A stretch of DNA of 5,971 nucleotides from CAVPEW01 sp050247895 (lineage in GTDB: Bacteria > Actinomycetota > Acidimicrobiia > Acidimicrobiales > VFJN01), in the NCBI GenBank assembly GCA_050247895.1, contig JBFWTJ010000235.1:1-5971 (forward strand), written 5' to 3'. Below, piece by piece: positions 1 through 5,478 of this stretch. The notes below the pieces were generated by a model, which saw only the letters and a list, made by a program, of their open reading frames with translations, did not search any database and was not told the origin of the DNA. The stretch's first letter is position 1. Every line of letters starts with the position of its first letter. A program made the position numbers and the translations under genes.

Positions 1-990
1 GCCTGCGACGGGGACGGCCTGACCGACGACCTGGCCTGGATCCGCCTCCGGCTCACCGTCGACGGGTCCGAGATCGTGGCCGACTTCAGCGAGAGCGGCC
101 CCGAGGCCCGCGGCGGCATCAACTGCCCGTACGCCGTGACGGTCTCGGCCACCTACTTCGCCCTCAAGGCCTTCATCGACCCGTCCAACCCCGTCAACAG
201 CGGCTCCTACCGGCCGATCCGGGTGGTCACCCGCCCGGGCACCCTCGTGCACGCCGGGCCCGACGCCGCGGTGGCCGGCGCCACCGGGGAGACGGCCAAC
301 GTGATGGTCGACGTGGTGCTCGGCGCCCTGTCGGCCGCGGCGCCCGACCAGGCCATCGCGGCGGGCTCGGGCACGGCCATGGGCGCCATCTTCGCCGGGC
401 CCCGGCGGGCCACGGCCGGGGGCGGGCGCGGCTTCTACGTGGAGCCGCACGGGAGCTGCTGGGGAGCCCGCTCCCACGCCGACGGCGTCAGCGGGCGGCG
501 GGTCGGCACCGGCAACGCCGGGAACCAGCCCGTCGAGGTGGTCGAGTCCACCTACCCGATCCGGATCCGCGAGTACGCCCTGGCCCGCGACACCGCCGGT
601 GCGGGCCGCTACCGCGGCGGGCTCCCGATCCGGCGGGTCTACGAGGCACGGGACGACTTCGTGCTGACCGTGACCGGCGAGCGGGCCCGGCGCGCCCCGC
701 ACGGCATCGCCGGGGGCGGTCCGGGGCGGGTCGCCGACCTGCGGCTGAACCCCGGCACCGACCGCGAGCGCGTCCTGCCGTCCAAGACCGAGCCCATCGA
801 GCTCCACGCCGGCGACGTCGTGCTCCTCCAGGCCGCCGGCGGGGGCGGGTACGGCGACCCCCGGACCCGGCCCCGCGCCGAGGTGCGGGCCGACGTCCTC
901 GACGGCTACGTGTCGCCCGCCGCGGCGACGGCCGACTACGGGGCCACCGCCGAGGACCTCGACGAGGCGGACGAGGGGGTCGACCGTTGA
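1..990 (+). CDS. Hydantoinase B / oxoprolinase beta-type subunit (HyuB-like), 5' end missing
   Basis: The frame is open from base 1 to the TGA at 988-990, giving the last 329 residues of a protein whose family usually has about 520-600. The start therefore lies outside the window. Family features seen: a GINCPYAV-type segment at visible residues 39-46, the GETANV stretch (96-101), NQPVEVVE (175-182), the GAGRYRGG motif (200-207), a glycine-rich GGGGYGDP (280-287), and a closing DGYVSPAAATADYG segment typical of HyuB C-termini. The family forms the beta subunit of ATP-dependent N-methylhydantoinases and 5-oxoprolinase-like enzymes that open cyclic amides, or of related acetone/acetophenone carboxylases. 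It normally works in the cytoplasm with a HyuA partner, which would be expected just upstream. The exact substrate cannot be assigned. The GTG at 76 is not the start, because conserved sequence continues in frame upstream of it. The stop overlaps the next gene by four bases, suggesting translational coupling. Confidence 0.93.
   Translation, partial: ACDGDGLTDDLAWIRLRLTVDGSEIVADFSESGPEARGGINCPYAVTVSATYFALKAFIDPSNPVNSGSYRPIRVVTRPGTLVHAGPDAAVAGATGETANVMVDVVLGALSAAAPDQAIAAGSGTAMGAIFAGPRRATAGGGRGFYVEPHGSCWGARSHADGVSGRRVGTGNAGNQPVEVVESTYPIRIREYALARDTAGAGRYRGGLPIRRVYEARDDFVLTVTGERARRAPHGIAGGGPGRVADLRLNPGTDRERVLPSKTEPIELHAGDVVLLQAAGGGGYGDPRTRPRAEVRADVLDGYVSPAAATADYGATAEDLDEADEGVDR
973..979 (+). promoter_or_regulatory. 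Ribosome binding site for the ABC ATPase gene
   Basis: GAGGGGG lies inside the end of the HyuB-like gene, seven bases before the TTG at 987. It supports this unusual start codon. TTG 987 is also the only ATG, GTG or TTG codon in this frame between there and the Walker A motif. Confidence 0.65.
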
Positions 991-1796
991 GCGGCCCGCG
1001 ACCGGCCCGGGAGGGCGCGGCCACCGCGGCACCCGACGGTCCGGCGGTCCGCTTCGCCGGGCTCCACCACGCCTTCGGCGAGACGACGGTCCTCCAGGAC
1101 GTCGGCCTCGACCTCCCCCGGGGCCAGTTCTGCTCGGTCGTCGGGCCGAGCGGCTGCGGCAAGACGACCCTGCTGAACATGATCGCCGGCGAGATCGCCC
1201 CCGACCAGGGCACGGTGGAGGTCCTCGGCGAGGCGCCCCGGTTCGGTCGCCACGAGATCGCCTACATGTTCGCCCGGGACGCGCTCTACCCGTGGCGGAC
1301 GGCGGTCAAGAACGTGGCCCTCGGGCTGCAGGCCCGCGGCGTGCGCCGGCCGGTGCGCGAGGCCCGGGCCCGCGAGGTCCTGTCGGCGGTCGGGCTGGGC
1401 GACTTCTACGGCGCCTACCCGACCCAGCTCTCCCAGGGCATGCGCCAGCGGGTCGCGCTGGCCCGCACCTTCGCCATCTCGCCCGACCTGCTGCTGATGG
1501 ACGAGCCGTTCGCCGCGCTCGACGCCCAGACCCGGCTGCTGCTCGAGGACCACCTCATCCGGCTGTGGGAGACCGAGAAGTGCACGGTCCTGTTCGTGAC
1601 CCACGACCTGGCCGAGGCCATCGTGCTGGCCGACCGCGTCGTGGTGATGACCGCCCGGCCCGGGCGGATCAAGCGGATCTTCGACGTGCCCCTCGAGCGG
1701 CCCCGCTCGGCCCGCGAGCTCCAGGGCTCGCCCGAGTTCCACGCCCTCTACGAGTCGATCTGGACCGACCTGGAAGAAGAGGTGGAGCACCTGTGA
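987..1796 (+). CDS. ABC transporter ATP-binding protein, NitT/TauT/SsuB type
   Basis: This 269-residue protein is the cytoplasmic ATPase of an importer for small organic or inorganic anions or amide-like compounds. Visible motifs: Walker A GPSGCGKT (53-60), signature LSQGMRQR (148-155, with Q in place of the first G of LSGG), Walker B LLLMDEP (168-174), D-loop ALDA (177-180) and switch histidine in THD (H206). The LYPWRT segment (100-105) and overall length match the nitrate/sulfonate/taurine importer ATPases (NrtD, SsuB, TauB). The odd point is the Q-loop: the usual FQ before the D-A-L-x-P-W segment reads FA here, with Ala at residue 96 (codon 1272-1274). Start TTG 987 overlaps the preceding TGA (TTGA) and has a good ribosome binding site. 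The stop overlaps the GTG start of the permease gene, which fits paired synthesis of ATPase and permease. The substrate is unknown. Confidence 0.95.
   Translation: MSGPRPAREGAATAAPDGPAVRFAGLHHAFGETTVLQDVGLDLPRGQFCSVVGPSGCGKTTLLNMIAGEIAPDQGTVEVLGEAPRFGRHEIAYMFARDALYPWRTAVKNVALGLQARGVRRPVREARAREVLSAVGLGDFYGAYPTQLSQGMRQRVALARTFAISPDLLLMDEPFAALDAQTRLLLEDHLIRLWETEKCTVLFVTHDLAEAIVLADRVVVMTARPGRIKRIFDVPLERPRSARELQGSPEFHALYESIWTDLEEEVEHL
1778..1785 (+). promoter_or_regulatory. Ribosome binding site for the permease gene
   Basis: AGAGGTGG inside the 3' end of the ATPase gene sits seven bases before GTG 1793. It favours that start over the in-frame GTG codons at 1805 and 1859, and over any start further upstream inside the ATPase gene. 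Confidence 0.65.
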
Positions 1797-2701
1797 CCAG
1801 GAACGTGGCCACCGACGCCCCGACGCCGGCCCCGGCGAACGACCCCGCGGCCGCGCCGGTGCCCGGCACCGACCGGGCCGGCGCCCCGGGCTCGCCCGGG
1901 CCCCTCGGGAGCGCCCGGGCGGGCCGGGCGACCAAGGGCTCGGCCCGGGAGAAGGCCATCGTCTGGGCCGGCCGGATCCTGGTCCCCGTCGTGGTGATCG
2001 GGGCCTGGCAGCTCGCGGTGGACAGCGGGCGGGCCGACCCGTTCTTCGTCGGCCAGCCGTCCCGGGTGTGGAGCTTCCTGCTCGACGAGGGCCTCACCGC
2101 CGACATGGCCCGCGACATGTGGGTGACGCTCCAGGAGACCCTCGTCGGCTTCGTCGTCGGGTCGACCGCGGGGATCGCCACCGGCCTGGTGCTGGCCCGG
2201 TTCCGGCTCCTCTACGCCATCTTCACGCCGTACCTCACGGCGCTGAACGCGCTCCCCCGCATCGCCCTGGCCCCGCTGTTCGTGCTCTGGTTCGGCATCG
2301 GGATGCAGTCCAAGGTCGTCCTGGTCATCTCGATCGTGTTCTTCATCCTGATGAGCGCCACGCTCGGCGCGGTCCGCAACGTCGACCCCGACCTGGTCCG
2401 GCTGTCCCGGGTGATCGGGTTCAGCACCCGGCGCACCTTCCTGCACGTCCACACGCCCTGGGCCGTGCCGGGCATCTTCGCCGGGCTCCAGCTGGGCATG
2501 ATCTACGCCTTCCTCGCCGCGGTCGCCGGCGAGATGATCTCGGCCCGGGCCGGCGTGGGCCAGCGGCTGCAGTACTACTCGGGCACCTTCAACACCTCGG
2601 CGATGCTCGGGACGCTGGCCCTGCTGGCCGTGGTCGCCACGGCCCTCAGCCTCGCCATGGACCTCGTCCGCCGCCGCATCATGCGGTACCGGGCGGACTG
2701 A
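1793..2701 (+). CDS. ABC transporter permease, NitT/TauT/SsuC type
   Basis: This 302-residue inner-membrane protein is the channel partner of the preceding ATPase. It begins with about 50 residues rich in Pro, Ala and Gly (likely disordered and cytoplasmic), then hydrophobic segments at roughly 56-76, 112-135, 142-168, 173-194, 226-247 and 269-290, as expected for a six-span permease of the BPD_transp_1 family. The cytoplasmic coupling (EAA) loop lies around 196-226: NVDPDLVRLSRVIGF followed by the W-A-V-P-G-I-F-A-G-L block typical of SsuC/TauC/NrtB proteins. The segment GEMISARAGVGQRLQ (246-260) is also typical of this group. Start GTG 1793 overlaps the ATPase stop (GTGA), with a Shine-Dalgarno sequence seven bases away. 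The same frame is open further upstream, but that part lies inside the ATPase gene and is Arg/Pro/Gly-rich shadow sequence. No substrate-binding protein gene for this transporter lies in the window. Confidence 0.93.
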   Translation: MTRNVATDAPTPAPANDPAAAPVPGTDRAGAPGSPGPLGSARAGRATKGSAREKAIVWAGRILVPVVVIGAWQLAVDSGRADPFFVGQPSRVWSFLLDEGLTADMARDMWVTLQETLVGFVVGSTAGIATGLVLARFRLLYAIFTPYLTALNALPRIALAPLFVLWFGIGMQSKVVLVISIVFFILMSATLGAVRNVDPDLVRLSRVIGFSTRRTFLHVHTPWAVPGIFAGLQLGMIYAFLAAVAGEMISARAGVGQRLQYYSGTFNTSAMLGTLALLAVVATALSLAMDLVRRRIMRYRAD

Positions 2702-2708
2702 CCGGGAT

Positions 2709-2716
2709 GGGGGAGG
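2709..2716 (+). promoter_or_regulatory. Ribosome binding site for the amidohydrolase gene
   Basis: GGGGGAGG fills much of the 19-base gap after the permease gene and ends four bases before GTG 2721. The ATG at 2707 is out of frame with the downstream gene. Confidence 0.65.
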
Positions 2717-2720
2717 CATC

Positions 2721-4433
2721 GTGACCCACGACCTGCTGGTCCGCGGCGGCCTGGTGGTCGACGGCAGCGGCGGTCCCCGCCGTCCGGCCGACGTCGCCGT
2801 CGACGACGGGCGGATCGTCGCGGTCGGCCGCGGCCTCGGGCCCGCCCGGCGCGTCGTCGAGGCCGAGGGCCGCATCGTGGCGCCCGGCTTCGTCGACGTC
2901 CACACCCACCTCGACGTCCAGGGCTTCTGGGACCCGATGCTGACGCCGTCGCCCCTGCACGGGGTGACCACGGCGCTGGGCGGCAACTGCGGGTTCACCG
3001 TGGCCCCGCTCGACGGGGATGCCGCCCCGTACCTGATGCGCATGCTGGCCAAGGTCGAGGGCATGCCCCTGACCTCGCTGGAGCGGGGCGTGCCGTGGGA
3101 CTGGGGGACCACCGCGGAGTTCCTCGACCGGCTGGAGGGCCGGCTGGCGCTGAACACCGGGTTCTCCGTGGGCCACTCGGCCCTGCGGCGGGTCGTCATG
3201 GGTCCCGACGCGACCGAGCGCCACGCGACGCCCGACGAGCTCGCCGCCATGCTCCGGTTGCTCCACGACGGGCTGTCCGCCGGCGCGCTGGGCTTCTCGT
3301 CCACCTGGTCGCCCGCCCACAACGACCACGACGGCCGCCCCGTCCCCTCCCGCGCCGCGGCCCCCTCGGAGCTCGTCGCCCTCGCCGCGGCGTGCCGGGA
3401 CCACCCCGGGACCTCGCTCGAGTTCCTGGCCGGTGCCGGCGAGTGGGACGCCGCGACCCGGGACGTCATCGTCGACATGTCGGTCGCCGCCGGGCGCCCG
3501 CTCAACTGGAACGTCATCAGCGGCACGGCCGAGTCCCTGGACCGCTGGCTCGACAAGCTGGCCGTGTCGGACCTGGCCCGGGCGCGGGGCGGGAAGGTCG
3601 TCGGCCTGGCCCTCCCCCGCTCGCCGGCGGCACGGTTCTGCATGCGCTCGGGCTTCGCCCTCGACGCGCTGGTCGGGTGGGACGCGGCGATGGCCCTCCC
3701 CGACGACGAGAAGCTGGCCCTGCTCACCGATCCGGACGGCCGCCGGCGGCTGGCCGAGGACGCCGATCGGCCGAGCGCCTACCGGCACCTGGCCGACTGG
3801 GGCGGCTACCGCATCATGGAGACGTTCTCGCCCGACACCGAGCGCTTCGAGGGCCGGGTCGTGGCCGACATCGCCCGCGACCTGGACAAGGACCCGTTCG
3901 ACGCGCTCGTCGACATCGTCGTCGCCGACGAGCTCCGCACCTCGTTCTGCATCGCCCGACCCGACGACACCGCCGACGACTGGGCGGCCCGGGCCCGGCT
4001 GTGGCGCGACCCGCGGGTGGTCGTCGGGGCCTCCGACGCGGGCGCGCACCTCGACATGCTCACGACCTACACGTACCCCACCGACCTGCTGGGCCTGGCC
4101 GTGCGCGAGCACGGGCTGCTCGGCGTCGAGGAGGCGGTCCGGATGCTCACCGCGGAGCCGGCCGAGCTGTACGGCCTGCGCGACCGGGGCGTCCTGCGTC
4201 CCGGCGCCTGGGCCGACGTCGTCGTGTTCGACCAGGACGAGGTCGGACCGGGCGAGATCACCACCCGCTTCGACCTGCCCGGCGGCGCCGGTCGGCTGTA
4301 CGCCGGCGCCGACGGCGTCGGGCACGTGATCGTGAACGGCGTGCCGATCGTCGAGGACGGCGAGCTCACCGCCTCCACGCCGGGCCGTGTGCTGCGCGCC
4401 GGCCGGGACACGGCCACACCGTCCCTCGACTGA
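2721..4433 (+). CDS. N-acyl-D-amino-acid deacylase-like amidohydrolase
   Basis: This 570-residue protein belongs to the amidohydrolase superfamily, D-aminoacylase / Amidohydro_3 group, which hydrolyses C-N amide bonds in N-acyl-amino acids and related compounds in the cytoplasm. Order of features: an N-terminal beta-sandwich strand region with VVDGSG; the metal-binding PGFVDVHTH (H61, H63); HGVTTALGGNCGF (80-92), whose C90 matches the zinc-ligand Cys96 of Alcaligenes D-aminoacylase; VEGMPL and GVPWDW (112-128); GHSALRRVVMG (151-161); a GRPVPSR block (205-211); and GASDAGAHLDM (436-446), whose D439 matches the catalytic Asp. The C-terminal sandwich includes GLRDRGVLRPGAWADVVVFD (485-504) and IVNG (537-540). 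There is no histidine between residues 229 and 355, where the other two zinc ligands of classical D-aminoacylases would be expected, so the metal site or reaction may differ. At 570 residues it is longer than the 483 of that enzyme. GTG 2721 has a strong ribosome binding site. The substrate is not certain. Confidence 0.9.
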   Translation: MTHDLLVRGGLVVDGSGGPRRPADVAVDDGRIVAVGRGLGPARRVVEAEGRIVAPGFVDVHTHLDVQGFWDPMLTPSPLHGVTTALGGNCGFTVAPLDGDAAPYLMRMLAKVEGMPLTSLERGVPWDWGTTAEFLDRLEGRLALNTGFSVGHSALRRVVMGPDATERHATPDELAAMLRLLHDGLSAGALGFSSTWSPAHNDHDGRPVPSRAAAPSELVALAAACRDHPGTSLEFLAGAGEWDAATRDVIVDMSVAAGRPLNWNVISGTAESLDRWLDKLAVSDLARARGGKVVGLALPRSPAARFCMRSGFALDALVGWDAAMALPDDEKLALLTDPDGRRRLAEDADRPSAYRHLADWGGYRIMETFSPDTERFEGRVVADIARDLDKDPFDALVDIVVADELRTSFCIARPDDTADDWAARARLWRDPRVVVGASDAGAHLDMLTTYTYPTDLLGLAVREHGLLGVEEAVRMLTAEPAELYGLRDRGVLRPGAWADVVVFDQDEVGPGEITTRFDLPGGAGRLYAGADGVGHVIVNGVPIVEDGELTASTPGRVLRAGRDTATPSLD

Positions 4434-4443
4434 CCACCGACCC

Positions 4444-4450
4444 GAGGAGA
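4444..4450 (+). promoter_or_regulatory. Ribosome binding site for the LLM oxidoreductase gene
   Basis: GAGGAGA in the 22-base gap ends five bases before ATG 4456. It places the start there rather than at earlier in-frame codons inside the amidohydrolase gene. Confidence 0.7.
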
Positions 4451-4455
4451 TCGCG

Positions 4456-5463
4456 ATGAAGATCGGCGTCTCGCTGCCGACCTACCCGGACTACCCGCCC
4501 GAACAGCAGGTCCCCATGATCCTGCGCTACGCGGAGCGGGCCGAGGAGCTGGGGTTCAGCTCGATCTGGGCCTACGACCACATCCTGCGGATCACGCCGA
4601 ACCCGACCTACGCCGGACTGACCTGGCTGGACCCGCTCCAGGCCCTCGCCTTCGTGGCGGCGCGGACGACCCTGCCGCTGGGCACGATCTACTGCGGCTG
4701 CCTGCGCCACCCGGTCTTCACGGCCAAGTCGATCGCCACGCTCATGTACCTGGCCCCCGAGCGGTTCGTGCTGGCCCCGGTGCTGGGCTGGTTCGGCGCC
4801 GAGCACGAGCTGGCCGGCTTCCCCCGCGGCGAGCGGGGCGTGCGCACCGACGAGTGGCTGGCCATCCAGGACCGGTTGCTGACCGAGCGGAACGTCACCC
4901 ACCACGGGCGCTTCCACAGCTTCGAGGACCTGACGATCGACCCGGTGATCGGACGGCGGCCCACCACCTGGGTCACCGGCGGCGCCGCCTACTACGAGCC
5001 CGACGCGGCCCAGGACCGGCCGTCGCTCAAGCCCAAGGTCCTCGACCGCATCCTGCGCTACGACGGCTGGCTGGTGTCGGCCCAGGCCAGCGCCCGCAAG
5101 GCCGGGGCGGACTGGGAGCGGATCTGCGCCGCGGCGCGGGAGCGGGGCGACGACGCCGAGCGGCTCACCCGCGCCTACACGAACTTCCTGCACCTGGTGG
5201 AGACCGACGACCGGGAGGTCGCCTACGAGGTCCAGCGCCCGATCTACGAGGGCCGGAACCGCCACGAGGACAGCACCTTCGAGGAGAGGTCGGGCCAGGT
5301 CCTGCTGACCGGTTCCATCGGCGACGTGATCGACAAGCTGCGGGCCCACCGCGACGCCTACGGGCTGGAGGAGTTCGTCGCCAACGTCCACCCGTCGGGC
5401 CACGAGATCGACCAGCTCGAGCTGTGGGGCAAGCACCTGGTGCCGGCCCTGGCCGAGCTCTGA
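4456..5463 (+). CDS. LLM-class (luciferase-like) flavin/F420-dependent oxidoreductase
   Basis: This 335-residue protein has the single TIM-barrel domain of the bacterial luciferase-like family, whose members use reduced FMN or F420 for monooxygenation, dehydrogenation or reduction in the cytoplasm. Seen: first strand MKIGVSLPT (1-9); AERAEELGFSSIWAYDHIL (26-44), the typical second strand with a conserved D-H; LPLGTIYC (73-80) followed by RHPVFTAKSIATL (84-96); a GW-x(3)-E-x(4)-G-F-P-x-x-x-R-G block (111-128); WLAIQDRLLTERNVTHHG (134-151), the family's usual helix before the substrate loop; and a C-terminal GSIGDVIDKLRAHRDAYGLEEF stretch (286-307), where these enzymes bind the cofactor phosphate. 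Length is normal for the family. ATG 4456 begins at the expected first strand and has a clear ribosome binding site; upstream in-frame codons are inside the amidohydrolase gene. FMN versus F420 use cannot be decided here; F420 is common in actinobacteria. It lies next to an acyl-CoA dehydrogenase-fold gene, suggesting an oxidative step in the same pathway. Confidence 0.9.
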   Translation: MKIGVSLPTYPDYPPEQQVPMILRYAERAEELGFSSIWAYDHILRITPNPTYAGLTWLDPLQALAFVAARTTLPLGTIYCGCLRHPVFTAKSIATLMYLAPERFVLAPVLGWFGAEHELAGFPRGERGVRTDEWLAIQDRLLTERNVTHHGRFHSFEDLTIDPVIGRRPTTWVTGGAAYYEPDAAQDRPSLKPKVLDRILRYDGWLVSAQASARKAGADWERICAAARERGDDAERLTRAYTNFLHLVETDDREVAYEVQRPIYEGRNRHEDSTFEERSGQVLLTGSIGDVIDKLRAHRDAYGLEEFVANVHPSGHEIDQLELWGKHLVPALAEL

Positions 5464-5465
5464 GC

Positions 5466-5473
5466 GAGGGGAG
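5466..5473 (+). promoter_or_regulatory. Ribosome binding site for the acyl-CoA dehydrogenase-fold gene
   Basis: GAGGGGAG in the 15-base gap after the LLM gene ends five bases before ATG 5479, supporting that start. Confidence 0.65.
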
Positions 5474-5478
5474 CTCCC

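Noticed and set aside
1292..1792. Possible upstream extension of the permease to base 1292
   Set aside because: This stretch lies within the ATPase gene, whose motifs are conserved in their own frame. The extension is Arg/Pro/Gly-rich, and GTG 1793 has a proper ribosome binding site.
1748..3727. Very long minus-strand open frame (659 codons) opposite the permease and amidohydrolase genes
   Set aside because: It lies opposite two well-supported genes. Its translation is low-complexity (Arg, Ser, Pro, Gly, Asp, His-rich) with no family motifs. Long antisense frames are expected in DNA this GC-rich with few TA-containing stops.
2679..4325. Minus-strand open frame of 548 codons opposite the amidohydrolase gene
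   Set aside because: It is rich in Val, Gly, Asp, Arg and His with no recognisable domain, and mirrors the codon pattern of the real gene. It is a compositional shadow.
4387..4455. Possible upstream start of the LLM protein inside the amidohydrolase gene
   Set aside because: LLM proteins begin at the first barrel strand (MKIGVSLPT), which starts at ATG 4456 with a Shine-Dalgarno sequence in front.
4434..4455. Gaps between genes (2702-2720, 4434-4455, 5464-5478) as sites for terminators or promoters
   Set aside because: Each is only 15-22 bases and mostly ribosome binding site. None has an inverted repeat followed by T residues or a convincing -10/-35 pair.
3095..4459. Plus-strand open frame of 454 codons inside the amidohydrolase gene
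   Set aside because: It is extremely Arg/Pro/Gly-rich and lies in another frame of a gene with clear catalytic motifs.
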